Assembly (NCBI RefSeq): GCF_027595985.1
Contig: NC_073302.1
Coordinates: forward strand, 10,542,966-10,606,965
Source of the DNA: Sorex araneus
Taxonomy: Eukaryota; Chordata; Mammalia; Eulipotyphla; Soricidae
Direction of reading: 5' to 3'
DNA: 64,000 nucleotides
Both the position numbers and the translations under genes were made by a program. Position 1 is the first letter of the stretch; each line of letters starts with the position of its first letter. The notes below the pieces were generated by a model that did no database searches, was not told the DNA's origin, and saw nothing but the letters and a program-made list of their open reading frames with translations. Positions 46,528 through 59,357 of the stretch are shown piece after piece.

Positions 46528-49500
46528 TATTTCTTTTTAAAATTTATTTATTTTTTAATTAGTGAATCACCGTGAGGGTAAAGTTACAGATTTATACATT
46601 TTTGTGCTCATGTTTCCCTCATACAAAGTTCGAGAACCCATCCCTTTACCAGTGCCCATTCTCCATCACAAATAAACCCAGAATCCCTCCCACCCCTCCC
46701 AATCCCATCTTCCCCCACCCCACCCTGCCACTGTGGCAAGGTATTCCCTTTTGTTCTCTCTCTCTAATAAGGTGTTGTGGTTTGCAATAAAGGTGTTGAG
46801 TGCCATTGTGTTCAGTCTCTAGTCTACTTTCAGCACACATCTCCCTTCCCCCGCGTGGCCTCCAACCACATTTTACTTGCTGTTCCCTTCTCTATCTGAG
46901 TTGCCTTCTCCCCAGAATGTGAGGCCAGCTTCCAAGCCATAGAGTCAACCTCCTGGTACTTATTTCTACTATTCTTGGGTGTTAGTCTCCTATTCTGTTA
47001 TTCTATATTCCACAGATGAGTGCAATCTTTCTATGTCTGTCTCTCTTTCTAACTCATTTCACTTAGCATGATACTGTCCATGCTGATCCACTTATATGCA
47101 ATGTTCATGACCTCATTTTTTCTAACAGCTGCATAGTATTCAATTGTATATATGAACCAAAGTTTCTTCAACCAGTCATCTGTTCTAGGGCACTCAGGTT
47201 TTTTCCAGATTCTGGCTATTGTAAACAGTGCTGTGATGAACATATAACTGCAGATGTCATTTCGACTATACATTTTTGCTTCTTTGGGATATTTTCCCAG
47301 CAGTGGTATTGCTGGGTCAAATGAGGGCTCAATTTCTAATTTTTTGAGAATCATCCATATTGTTTTCCAAAAGGGCTAAACCAGTGGGCATTCCCACCAG
47401 CAGTGTAGAAGGGTCCCTTTCTCCCCACATCCTCTCCAACAGAGGTTGCTTTTGTTCTTTTGGATGTGTGCCAGTCTCTGTGGTGTGAGGTGGTATCTCA
47501 TGGTTGTTTTGATCTGAATCTCCCTTATCTGATGGGTATTGGGTAAATATCCTTTCCCATTCTGTAGATTGTCTTTGTATTCTGGTCACTGTATCTTTTG
47601 CAATGCAGAAGCTTTTTAGTTTAATGTAGTCCCATTTGTTGATCTGTTTCCACTTGGTTGGCCAGTTGCATGTCATCTTTGAAGATACCTTTATCTTCAA
47701 TATCGTGGAGGGTTTTGCCGGCCTTGTCTTCAATGTACCTTATGGTTTGTGGTCTGATATTGAGGTCTTTAATCCATTTTTATCTGATTTTTGTGCATGG
47801 TGTCAGGTCGAGGTCTAAGCCCATTCTTTTGCATGTGTTATTCCAGTTGTGCCAGCACCATTTGTTAAAGAGGCTTTCCTTGCTCCATTACACATTTCTT
47901 ACTCCCTTATCAAAGGTTAGATGATCATACATTTGGGGTTGTGTGTAGGGATACTCCACCCTGTTCCATTGGTCTGTGGTTCTGCCTTTGATGCCTCCCA
48001 TCGTCTTTTTCCCAAGAATTGTTTCAGTTATCCGTGGAAGTTTGTTGTTCCATATGAATTTTAGGATAGCTTGATCCGTTTCTTTGGAAAATGTCATGAG
48101 TATCCTTATAGGGATTGAGTTGAATCTGTATAACCTTTTGGGGAGTATTGACATTTTGACAATATTGATTCTCCCTATCCATGAGCAGGGTATATGCTTC
48201 CATTTCCTCATGTCCTCTTGTATTTCATGGAGTAGCGCTTTATAGTTTTCTTTGTAGAGGTCTTTTACTTCCTTAGTTAAGCTGATTCCGAGGTACTTGA
48301 TTTTTTGGGGCACTATTGTGAATGGGATTGCTTTTTTCATGTCCTTTCCTCTGCCTCATTGTTTGTATATAGGAAGGCCATGGATATTTGGGTATTGATT
48401 TTGCAGCCTGAAACTTTACTGTATAAGTCTATTGTTTCTAAGAGTTTCTTAGTAGAGGCTTTAGGCTTCTATAGATATAGTATCATGTCGTCTGCAAATA
48501 GTGAGAGTTAGATTTCTTCCTTTTCTATCTGGATGCTCTTAATCTCTTTTTCTTGTCTAACAGCTATCAAAGTACTTCCAGTATTATATTGAAGAGAAGT
48601 GGTGAGAGTGCGCATCCTTGTCTTGTGCCTAATCTTAGAGGAAAGGCCCTTAGTTTTTCCCCATTTAGGATAATGCTTGCCATAGGCTTGTGGTAGATGG
48701 CTTCAACTATCTTGAGAAAAGTTCTTCCAAAGCCCATTTTGGTGAGAGTTTTTATCATGAACGGATGTTGGATCTTGTCAAATGCTTTCTCTGCATCTAT
48801 TGATATGATCATATGGTTTATATCTTTACTTTTGTTGATATGATGGATTATGTTGATTGATTTCCGAATGTTAAACCATCCTTGCATCCCTGGCATGACT
48901 CCCTCTTGGTCATGGTGTATGATCTTTTTGATGAGTTGTTGGATCCTATTTGCTAATATTTTGTTGAGAATCGTCGCATCGGTGTTCATCAGGGATATTG
49001 ATCTATAATTTTCTTTCTCAGTGATGTCTGTTTGCTTTTGGTATTAGGGAGATGTGTGCTTCATCATAGAAACTGTTTGGGAGAGTTCCTGTTTTTTCAA
49101 TTTCCTGGAAAAGCTTGAGGAGAACTGGCAACAGGTCTTCTTTAAATGTTTGGAAGAATTCGCTAGTTAATCCATCTGGACCTGGGCTTTTGTTTTTGGG
49201 GAGATTTTTAATTACAGTTTCAATTTCCTTGATATTAATGGGTCTATACAGGTATTCCAAGTCTTCTTGGTTCAGTCTTTGGAGATTGTAGGAATCAAGG
49301 AATCCATCCATTTCTTTTAGGTTCTCTTGTTTTGTGGCGTATAGACCTTCAAAGTAGTCTCTGATGATCTTTTGAATCTCATTGTTTTCGGTTATGATGT
49401 CCCCCTTTTCATTTCTGATTCTGTTAATTAGGGTTCTCTCTCTCTCATGCTTTGTGAGTCTTGCTAGTGGTTTATCAATCTTATTTATTTTCTCGAAGAA

Positions 49501-50145
49501 CCAGTTATGATTCATTGATCTTTTGGATTGTTTTTTTGGTTTCCATGTCACTAATTTCTGCTCTAATTTTTATTACTTCTTTCCTTCGGTCTGGTTTGGG
49601 TTCCTTTTTCTGGTCTTTTTCTAAGGTCTTGAGCCGTGAATTCAAACTATCTATGTGGTCCCTTTCTTCCTTCCTGAGGAATGCTTGGAGAGCTATAAAT
49701 TTTCCCCTTAACACGGCTTTAGCTGTGTCCCATGTGTTTTGATAGCTCTTGATATGTCTTCTTTGATATATCTTCATTCTCATTTGTTTCTAAATATCTT
49801 TTGATTTCTTCCTTGATTTCCTTCCTGACCCACTCATTGTTCAACATTGAGTTGTTTAATTTCCAGGTGTTTGATTTAGTTCTCCGTGTCTGTGTGTGGT
49901 TAGATTCTATCTTCAGCGCATCGTGGTCTGAAAAGATGGTTGATACAATTTCTATTCTTCTGCTTCTATTTAGGTATGTTCTGGGGCCCAGTCCATGGTC
50001 TATTTTGGAAAATGTTCTGCGTGCACTGGAAAAGAATGTGTATTCTTTCTTTTTGGGGTTTAAAGCCGTGTATAGGTCTATTAGGCCTCTCTCTTCAATT
50101 TCTTCTTTCAGAGTCAGTGTTTCCTTGCTGAGTTTTGTTCCTGTA
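46528..50145 (-). mobile_element. L1, 5'-truncated, about 3.6 kb
   Basis: Minus-strand L1 of the same young family as 57800-63656. The 3' terminus is at the left (TTTTTTAATTAGTGAATCAC), then the inverted G-rich 3'UTR, then ORF2 read in pieces: [26 protein letters not shown]-like knuckle in a broken frame (about 47390-47450), [37 protein letters not shown] block [17 protein letters not shown] (about 48790) and [16 protein letters not shown], and the endonuclease end [17 protein letters not shown] (about 50100). It starts within the endonuclease domain. About 560 bases between the knuckle region and the downstream ORF2 text are missing compared with the full L1. Inactive. Confidence 0.88.
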
Positions 50146-50149
50146 ACAT

Positions 50150-53100
50150 ACAATAACATTAGATAAAACTACAAAACACAAAGCCCACTGGTAAAACAAC
50201 ACAGAAAGTCACCAAGTCTAATGATTGAACTTGCTAGCCCGATAAATCAAACAGTACCAATGAACTCTATTACCTCTCAAATAAGGAATTTAAAATAGAA
50301 CTTTTAAGGAGGTATAAGGAGCTCAAAGAAGCAATGGAATGCATTGATGATAAAATACAAGAGGATTTGAAAGCACAGGTGATAAAAATGCAATATATAT
50401 ACATATATATGAGCAGAAATGACAGACCTAAAAAACTTGGTAGGTGAAATGAAAAACTCAGTGGAAGGCCTCAGCAACAGAGAAACATCTACTGAGGACA
50501 GAATCAATGAGATCCAAGCTGAGGTGCTGAGGTTCTTCAGACAACAGCAGAAAATGGAAATAACCTCAAAATAAATTGACAGGTATCTGGAAAAAAATCT
50601 GGATGAAGTCAAGAGGAATAGCATAAGAATCACTGGAGTCCAAGTAGGACAGGAAGAAAACCCTTGTTGGATATCATTGGTTTGTCCTTTCCCCCTTGCC
50701 ACTAGGAGCTTAGGTTTATCAGTCAAACCCATCAAAGTGCTCCAAGTCACTCCCATTCCTTTGTTTATCTGTAACCATTTCTATCAGTTTATCTGCTCTT
50801 CCCTTAATCAAACTGTTAATTGGTAAGGTCAGAACTTCCTAGGACACTGAATATTATAACATTGCCTTTCTCTCCTCTTTATGCCTTTTGAATAATTTAC
50901 TTTAAAGCTATGTCTTTTTTGTATAGACACAAGAAGACAATATTATGTTTTTATAACTTAAGACTTAATTGGCCTCGATATTCCCTCCTGGGCATCTGCT
51001 TTCTCCACTTAAGCCTCAGTTGCCCTCAGTTCCTAGCACCCCAAAGTAGGGTCCCCGACGTGGGACGGGAAGGATCCAGGGCAAGCGGTGAGTTATGTGC
51101 TACCCTGGCATCGAGATGGGCCTGGCCAAAGTGCCTAATTCTTAACTATAAGTTAAGAGCTTGATCATAGACAAATGCTGTCATGATCCAATAGTAATTA
51201 TGAGACTGGGACCCTGCCAGGGATAGGAAAGACTGATCTGGCCTGAGCACTATAGTCTGAGATTGAGATGGCCCCAGGAGAGCAATTCTATAAGCTTTAA
51301 TGCATCTCTTATTGTGTCCATACAAAATGATTAATATTATGAATTCTTATATGTTTGCTGGCTGAGGAGAAGAGAAACACATTCATGGGACTCTGCCCTT
51401 GGGTGGGTCCTCCTGCTGAAAGAGAGATTCTGTCCTAGTGAAGGCATTCCCCTAAGGGATAGAACTATACCCCCTATGGATTGTAACCACACCTTTAGAT
51501 AAGCCCCAGGCTGCTGGGGGACGGGGAGATTTAAGGTAGCTGTATGAGGGGGCAGGGAGAGAGTTCCAGAGGAGAGTGTATAGAGAGAAGATTGGAATAA
51601 ACTGCAAGTGAGACCAACCATCTTGGCTCCGTTCCTTCCTTTGCCTGCCACATCTTCGCCATCAACCTCCCCGGGGTGGGGGAAGCGGCTGGAGGCTACC
51701 GAACTCGGGTGGCGGGAGAGACAGCTGCTGCCCTAGGCCCTGTGCCTGGCTCGGTGCGGTGAGGCATCCCTTTCCTCGCCCGCGCCTTTTCTTTTTATTT
51801 TTACACAACCCTGATGAGAAAGAAACTGTGAAAGACATTATTGCTAAGATATTCCCAGAGCTGAAGACAATTGGCGATAAGATCCAGGAGGTGATAAGTG
51901 TTCCAACTAAAAGAAATTCAAATAAAAATACTCTAAGACACATCCTGATCAGAATGATGAAAACCATAGGCAGAGATAAAAATCTGAAAAAATCAAGATC
52001 AAAGAAAGAAATTTCTTGTAAGGGGGCATTCTTAAGATTCACAGCAGACCTATCCGATGAAACCCTAAAGGCCCGAAGAGAGTGGTGGGATGTAGTGAAC
52101 AAACTCAATGAAATAAACGCCTTACCTAGAATACTTTCACCAGCTAGACTCTCATTAATATCATAAGGAACAACACAGAGCTTCACAGACAAAAACTCAG
52201 GAACTTCATTGCCTCAAAACCATGGCTATAAGAGCAACTAAACGGGCTACTTTAAGACAAGACAAACCCCCCAAGTACACCAAACTTTGGTAGAAAGATG
52301 TGACAAAACCACATAACAATAATCTCTCTCAATGTCAATGGGCTAAATGCACCAATGAAAAGACAGAGTGGCAGGATGGATCTGAAAACTGAACCCAACA
52401 TTCTGCTGCCTGCAAGAAACACATCTGAACAGGCAGAGCCAACTCAGACTCAAAATGAAAGGATGTAAAACAATCATATGAGCAGACTGCTCCCTCAAAA
52501 AAGTAAAAGTGGCCATATTGATATCAGACCACATAGACTTCAGACTGAAGAAGTTTATAAGATACAATGAAGGACATTTCTTAATGATCAAAGGATCTAA
52601 ACACCAGGAAGAACTCACTCTCCTAAATGTATATGCACCTAACGAGGAACCAGCAAAATACTTAAAGCTATTCCTCATAGACTTGAAGAAAGACACTGAC
52701 AGCAACACAATAATAGATGGAGACTTCAACATCACTTTATCACCTCTTGGTAGATCAACAAGACTCAAGCTCAGCAAGGATATACTGTATCTGAAGGAGA
52801 AATTGAATACAGGAGTCTAGTAGACATATATAGGACATTTAACCCCCAAAAAGCTGAATACACATTCTTCTCAAGTGCCCTTGGCACATTGTTCAAGATA
52901 GACCACCTACTGGGCTATAAAACATACCTCCATAAAATTAAGAGGATAGAAATTGTATCAAGGATCTTTTCAGATCATGATGCACTGAAAATTAAAGTAA
53001 ATCACATGCAGAAACAGAAATTCAAACCAAAAACCTTAAAATTAAACAGCTCACTACTGAATAATAAGTGGAATAGAAAGGAAATCAAAGAGGGGATCAA

Positions 53101-54335
53101 AAAGTTCTTGAAAATGAATGTGAATGAAGGCACGAGCTACCAGAACTTATAGGACACAGCAAAAGCAGTGTTCAGAGGAAAAGTTCACAGCTCTACAAAC
53201 TCAGGAAGGAAGATTGCGTCCACATAAATAATCTAACCTCACAGCTTAAGATCTTGGAGAATGACCAACAAGAGGAGCCCAAACAAGACAGGAGTAAAGA
53301 AATAATAAAAATTAAAGCAGAAATTAATGACATGAAAACCCAAAAAACAATATGAAAGATCAGTGAAACCTAGAGCTAGTTCTTTGAGAAAATAAACAAG
53401 ATTGATAAACCACTAGCAAAACTCACAAGGAATTAGAAAGAGAGACCCCTAATAAGCAGAATCAGTAATGAAAAGGATGACATCACAACAGAACCCACAA
53501 AAATTCAAAGTATAATAAGAGATTATCTCAAAAAGCTTTTATGCCACATAACTAGACAAACTTGAGGACATGGAAAAATTCCTGAACTCCTATAATCTCC
53601 CAAAGCTGACCCAGGCTTGGAATACCTTAACAGACCTATCCCTATCAAGGAAATTGAAGTAATAACCAAAAGTCTCCCAAAAAACAAAAGCCCAGGCCCA
53701 GATGGATTTACTAGTGAATTCTTCCATACCTTCAAAGAGGACCTACTCCCAATGCTGTTCAAGCTTTTCCAAGAAATTGAAAAAACAGAAACACTTCCAA
53801 ACAGTTTCTATGAGACAAATATCACCTTCCTACCAATAACAGACAGACATCACAGAAAAAGAGAATTACAGACCAATATCCCTGATGAATACAGATGCAA
53901 AGATCCTCAATAATATATTAGCAAATGGAGTCCAGTGACTGATCAAAGAGATTGTACGCCAGGACCAAATAGGATTCATCGTGGGTATGCAAGGATGGTT
54001 TAACATTCGCAAATCAATCAACATAATATCAGTAAATGTAAAGATAAAAACCATATGATCATATCAATAGATGCATAGAAGGCACTTGACAAGATCCAGT
54101 ACCCATTTATGATAAAAGCTCTCATCAAAATGGGAGTCGAAGGAACTTTCCTCAATCTAGTCAAAGCCATCTAACACAAGCCGACAGCAAGCATTATTGT
54201 CAATGGGGAAAAGCTGAGAGCCTTCCCTCTAAGATCGGGTACAAGACAAGGTTGCCCACTCTCACCACTTCTATTCAATATAGTTCTGGAAGTACTCACC
54301 ATAGCACTTAGTCAAGAAAAGGATATCAAAGGACC
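50150..54335 (+). mobile_element. Old L1: ORF1 and ORF2, split by an LTR
   Basis: Parallel to 22311-23865 but longer. ORF1: MTDLKNLVGEMKNSVEGLSNRE (about 50421) and, after the LTR, DEKETVKDIIAKIFPEL to KEISCKGAFLRFTADLSDE and REWWDVVNKLNEI (51813-52160). ORF2: MAILISDHIDFRLKKF (52509), [16 protein letters not shown], then IDHLLGYKTYLHKIKRIEIV (52892), [17 protein letters not shown] (about 53670) and RT text to about 54335. Numerous stops and frameshifts. Confidence 0.82.
50665..51807 (+). mobile_element. Solo LTR of an endogenous retrovirus
   Basis: It begins TGTTGGATATC and ends TTTTTACACA, giving TG...CA ends, 1143 bases. A direct repeat ACCCT (or AACCCT) lies at 50660-50664 and 51808-51812. 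A polyadenylation signal AATAAA is at 51596-51601. It interrupts old L1 ORF1; the parallel L1 at about 22825-22840 runs through without it, which confirms both ends. No viral genes remain. A relative in inverse orientation is at 14667-15973. Confidence 0.88.
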
Positions 54336-54535
54336 CCCAGGAGGCCCCGCCCCCTACTGTGGAGGCCACGCCTCCTGCCGCGCTGTAAATGGGTCACCCA
54401 GGGCGGGTCACACACCTGAGAGAGAGCAAGCCATAGTACTGGAGGGGCGACACTGTGGGTGGGCAAGATGCAGGTCCTAGGATGTTAGAAGGGTTCGGGT
54501 CTGGGTGGCGGGATGGGCGCAGGTACAGAGATGAT
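54336..54535. other. GC-rich patch of unknown origin
   Basis: CCCCGCCCCCTACTGTGG, GGCCACGCCTCCTGCCGC and CACCCAGGGCGGGTCAC stand out against the AT-rich surroundings. It joins old L1 RT text at the left and the L1 block at the right. It could be a piece of L1 5'UTR, because the full L1 leader also has GGCGTGGCC boxes. Not otherwise recognised. Confidence 0.4.
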
Positions 54536-55076
54536 CAGAATTTTAAAAGATTTCCCTCATTTTTCATATTCATCATATCATTCTCCATCCTTGCAAATAT
54601 CGGATAAGAATTTGAATGTTGTCAGATAAATGTTGAAGGTCACTGTTGTTGAAATCAACACTCTCATAGGTGTGATCAACCTGATTTTATGATTGTCACA
54701 TTACAGTAAGTGTGGAGTGATAGCTTGATAATTTTGCTATCATTACTCGATAACTAATGTACAGAATACCTGTCTATGCCAAAAATCTTTTCCAATCTTT
54801 TGCCTATTTAAAATTTTTATTTTTTTGGCAGCCAAAACCCAGGATGCTCAGAGCATACTCATAGCTCTGAGCTCAGGGTTTACTCATGGCAATCTCAAAG
54901 CATGGCAAGCGCCCACTCTCTGTAATGAATTTATGGTCCTTCTTAGACTGTTTAAAAACATTTTTTATTGTGAATTCTTGAATTTTTTTGTACATTTTAT
55001 GAAGGTTAGAGTTAAGTAATTTTATTAAAAGACAATACACTGTACAGTTCTTTATATATTTTGGATACAAATTCTT

Positions 55077-55253
55077 TTTTTGTTTGTTTGTTTTTTGGGT
55101 CACACCCGGCGATGCACAGGGGTTACTTCTGGCTCTTTACTCAGGAATTACCCCTGGCGGTGCTCAGGGGACCATATGGGATGCTGGGATTAGAACCAGG
55201 GTCGGCCGCATGCAAGGCAAACGCCCTACCCGCTGTGCTATCGCTCCAGCCCC
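55077..55253 (-). mobile_element. Young tRNA-derived SINE with target duplication
   Basis: Inverted copy with TTTTTTGGGTCACACCCGGC and end CGCTCCAGCCCC. A perfect 15-base target duplication TGGATACAAATTCTT lies at 55062-55076 and 55254-55268. The parallel site at about 32284-32298 (TGAATACAAATTCTT) is empty. Confidence 0.95.
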
Positions 55254-55334
55254 TGGATACAAATTCTTGATTTCATATATTACTTAGAAGTAGCCTCTCC
55301 CTTTTTTGACTTATTTAATTATTAAATTTTGTTT

Positions 55335-55496
55335 ATTTGGGTCGCACCTGGTGTTGCATGGGGGTTACTCCTTGCTCTGCACTCAGGAATTACTCCTGGC
55401 AGTGCTTGGGGGCCCACATGGGATGCTGGGAGTTGAACCCTTGTCGGTTGTGTGCAAGGCAAACGCCCTACCTGCTGTGCTGTCACTCCAGGCCCC
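55335..55496 (-). mobile_element. tRNA-derived SINE, shared by duplication
   Basis: Orthologue of 32364-32530: GGGTCGCACCTGGTGTTGC, GGGAGTTGAACCC and CACTCCAGGCCCC. Both copies have the same changed B-box (GTTGAACCC). Confidence 0.87.
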
Positions 55497-57104
55497 TCTT
55501 TAATTTTTCAACAATATTACTCAGAATGATATAATGACGATTTTATCAGCCCATTTTCAAAACTTTCTTTTATAATAGTGATTTCTGCATTTCTATAGGA
55601 AAATATATTCCATTCCATTATTTATCTATAAATAAAATAAAATATTTTATTTTATTGAATCACCGTTAGTTATAAGCTTTCATGTTTGGGTTACAATCTC
55701 ACAATTATCAATATATTTCATTTTAAAGAAATAAATGTATTTTCTTATATTAGAAATAATTAAAAATGATTTAGACCTATGAATTACAAACTGCTCATAA
55801 TAGAATTGCTAGCACACTGCTTACAATAAATCTTTAGAAATCTGTGTTTATCATGAAGTAAAGGATTCTGTAACACATATCTGCTAAGTATTTTAAACTT
55901 AAATCCTGTATTTAATTATATGTCTATATTTTTTAATATTCATTCACTGACAGAGTTGTTTAAAATTTAATTTGTTCCAAATAGACATTAAATTATTTAA
56001 ATATTCCTAGCTATTTTATTCTTTGTGCATAGTTGCAAATAAATTTTCTAAATTTTTCTTTCAAATGTTTATTTTTTGTGTACCTGAATGAACTATTAAA
56101 ATTTATTTCTTCATCATTAATTAAAAATTAAATTTAAGTATGTACTGTGATTTATAATACTTTTAATAGTAATGTTCCAGGAATACATGTTTCCACACCA
56201 CATCACAAACTAGAGTGTCATTGAACCACCAACTCTAGGTCCTCTCTCATCAATTCTCACCAGAGCCACCTCTTAGTAAATTCATTTCTGCAGCTAGATT
56301 ATCAGCATCTGTTACCACTGCTTCTTTTAAAATTCTGTTAGTATGTATAACTTTACTTCAAATAAGAGAGGAATATTTGCTATTTGTCTTGCCTATGACT
56401 TACCCTTATTATGATACCCTCTATTTCCATTCAAGTACTATGAATCTGCAAGACTTTGTTGTTCCTCATAGTTGACTATTATTCCATTGGGTATACATAA
56501 GATAGATTCTTTTTCACTCATATGTTCTCAGGGCTTGGGTGGCTTCCATATGTTGGCAATACCTACCACCAGAACACCCTCATTCCCATGCTAACATTTC
56601 AAAGTTCACTCAGATACACCCCTGTCCCTTTAAACTCAGTTCTGTGAACTATCTCTCCATTTTTGCTATTTTTTTCATTTCTGGGTATCTTATAACCCGC
56701 ATGAGACAGACTACTCCGTATCCAATTATCCCCTTCTGATGGATTTTGCTCAGTATGATATCCTCCAGTTCCATCCAAGTAGGAAGTAATTGCATGATTT
56801 CATCTTTTCTTACGACTGCACAAGATTCCATAATTTAAATATCCCAACGCTTCTTGATTCACTCATCTATAGTTGGACATTTGGGCTGACTCCATATCTT
56901 GGCTATTGGATGAAGTGCTGCAATGATTATAATGTGCATATATCCTTTTAAAGTCGTGTTTTTATAGTTTAGGGATAGAAATCAAGAAGTGGTATTGCTC
57001 AGTTGCATGGGAGTTCTATTTTTATTTAACAAAAATAATTTCCATATTTCTTTCCATAGAGACTGACAAACATATCCACAACAGAGAATAAATGTTCTCC
57101 TTTT

Positions 57105-57545
57105 TGCTCGAGTGGGCGCCAATAACGTCTCCATTCATCCCTGCTTCATGCTAGTGTAGCCTAATGGCATCTGCTCACTCCAAGCCACAAACAGCTTCAA
57201 ACAGTTCATTCAGTCTTGACGAAGAAGCCTGACCATATCGTAGGAGGGCGGTCATGCATTCTTTTGACATCCAATGGAATCCAGTGGGTAACAGCTCTAG
57301 TCCAGCGGTCGTCTCTGAATCCCATTACATGACCGGCCCATCTGATTTTCGATGCCTTGGCAAACTAGACAGCATCCCTGACTCTTGATCATTGGCGGAG
57401 GTCGGAACTCCGGATTCCTTCACTCACTTGAGTGAAACATGATATTCCAAGCATTGCTCTTTCTATTCCTCTTTGGGATACCCGAATAGCGTTCTCATCC
57501 TGTTTTCATAGGACCCAGGCCTCTGAGGCATATGTTACTGCAAAT
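57105..57545 (-). mobile_element. RTE 3' fragment, 5'-truncated (second copy)
   Basis: Same fragment and same junctions as 24858-25307: GCTCGAGTGGGCGCCAATAA at the left and GAGGCATATGTTACTGCAAA followed by an A-run at the right. Shared by duplication, not by independent insertion. Confidence 0.85.
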
Positions 57546-57799
57546 GTAAAAAAAAAAAACACGAAAAACTCATACCTCTATATAATGCCATTCACAAAAG
57601 TTAGATCAAAATGATTTAAAGAACTGACACCAGACCCAAATCCATAAGGTATGCACACACACACACACACACAAACAGCAAAATATATAGGCAAAACCCT
57701 CCATGACATTGAAGCTAAAGGCATCTTCAAAGTTAAAACACCACTTACCAAGCAAGTAGAAGCAAAGATAAACGGGACTACATTAACATAAGAAGTCTT
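57546..57799 (+). repeat. Start of OR unit D (old L1), left of the young L1
   Basis: Parallels 25308-25570, including a CA run at 57654-57673. It ends in the target duplication AAGAAGTCTT (57790-57799). The text continues after the young L1 at 63657. Confidence 0.85.
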
Positions 57800-58352
57800 G
57801 GCCGCGGCTCGGGGCTTCTCCTGAAGCCCCTGCCTGGCACCTTTCTGCCGCCGCCGTCGGATCCTGACCAATCTCCATCCTGCAGAATTCATTCCTTCAA
57901 AGAACTCCCTGAGGCCCTCCCTTTCCCCCACTTCCCGCTGCCGTCTGCGTCTCCCGAGTTTCTGAAGTCACTCCCTGCTCGCCCGGCGCACCCCGTCTCC
58001 CAAACCGGCTTGTAACTGCGCATGTCCCCCCCATCAACAGGAAGACACTGGGGGCGTGGCCTGTGTCTTAGTGGGCGTGGTCTAAAGTGGGCGTGGCCTC
58101 CTCTCAGAGCGGCCAACGCTAACGCGGCCGCAGTTATTCTTTGCTACCTCAGCTCAATCCGTACTGTGTATTCCTTTGAAAACTCACTTTTGCGATCTCA
58201 AACATTTACGCAAAATAGCCATTAGCTTAGGCTGACAGTATAAAAGCTATCAGTGAATAAGGGAAGTTTAGCACAATCGGAGCCCCTTCTTCCCAAAAAA
58301 AGGAAGAGGAATAAATAACTACAAAGTTCCAACTCTGCACTTCCGTGACAAT
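57800..58352 (+). promoter_or_regulatory. L1 5'UTR with GT/GC boxes
   Basis: Expected to hold the internal promoter of the L1. Three GGGCGTGG boxes lie at 58052-58059, 58073-58080 and 58089-58096, of the kind bound by Sp/KLF factors. CpG-rich stretches at 57800-57870 and 58110-58135 (ACGCGGCCGC) stand out in AT-rich surroundings. Promoter activity is inferred from position. Confidence 0.6.
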
Positions 58353-59315
58353 ATGAAGAAGCAGCGAAAATCCCCTCCACGAAGAGAGGGAGAAGAAAAG
58401 ATACTAGAAACCTCAAAAGAGTCTCCCAACATCTACGACCTCTCAGATAAACAATTCAGAGAGGAAATCTGGAGGAGAGTCGACCTACTCCAAGCAACTA
58501 TGGAACAGACATCCAATAAATTAAGGGAGGAGATGAATCAAGCGCTGGAACGGTCTACCAAGAAAATACAGGAATAAATGAGAGCAGAAATGAGAGCAGA
58601 AATTTCAAACCTTCGAACGGATGTCTCACAAATAAAGCAATCGGTAGATGAAATAAAAATCTCACTAGATGCCCTCAACAGCAGAATGACTACAGCCGAA
58701 GACAGAATCAGCGAGCTTGAGGATGAGCTGCAGAAAGCTTACAGACAGCAACAAATAATGGCCAAAGACCTCAAAATGGCTATAGAGCGAATCAGAGCCC
58801 TGGGGGATGACTTCAAGAGGAACAACATAAGAATCATTGGAGTACCAGAACCACAGGGAAGTAACCCCAATGAAAAAAACATAGTCAAAGACATCATCAC
58901 TAAGAAATTCCCAGAGATGGAGAAGGCAGGCGTCCAGATACAAGAAGTCCGAAGAGTGCCAGCAAAAAGAGACCCAAATAAAAAGACTCCAAGGCATATC
59001 ATAGTCAGAATGGCGGATGCTGTAGATAGAGACACAATTCTACAAGTAGCAAGGTCAAAGAGGGAAATCACATACAAAGGAGCACCCCTCAGATTTACGG
59101 CCAATCTGTCAGAAGAAACCATCCGAGCCCGAAGACAATGGTGGGACATAGTGAAAAAACTCAACGAAATGAATGCCTCACCAAGAATACTTTATCCGGC
59201 TAAACTCTCACTCAAACTCGAAGGAACCATACACTACTTCTCGGATAAAAAACAGCTCAGGTCTTTCATAGACTCAAAACCAATCTTGAAAGAAGGTCTA
59301 AAGGGGCTACTGTAA
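58353..59315 (+). pseudogene. L1 ORF1 (RNA-binding chaperone), one premature stop
   Basis: 320 codons, close to the usual ORF1p length of about 340. The start MKKQRKSPPRREGEEK is basic. A long coiled-coil region follows (about residues 40-155, heptad-like IKQSVDEIKISLDALNSRM), then the RRM-like part with NNIRIIGVPEPQGSNP, QEVRRVPAKRDPNKKTPRH, and the C-terminal domain with ITYKGAPLRFTANLSEET, RRQWWDIVKKLNEM. A single TAA at 58575-58577 falls in the coiled coil; downstream the frame is open to 59315. In live L1s the protein forms trimers that coat the element RNA. Confidence 0.92.
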
Positions 59316-59357
59316 GACAAGGAGGAGCCCCATAAGAACAACAAATCCCACAGAAAG

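Larger units (their letters stand above)
54540..57104 (-). repeat. Old L1 block, copy 3, with nested SINEs
   Basis: Parallel to 32161-34035 from about 54920 and to 23866-24857 from about 56105. An old SINE remnant lies at about 54830-54935 (AAAACCCAGGATGCTCAGAG). A small L1 3'-end remnant (ATTGAATCACCGTTAGTTAT) is at about 55645-55710. AT-rich, no open frame of interest. Confidence 0.6.

Noticed and set aside
51337-51651. Open frame on the minus strand inside the solo LTR
   Set aside because: LTRs are non-coding, and the frame runs antisense to the LTR's polyadenylation signal.
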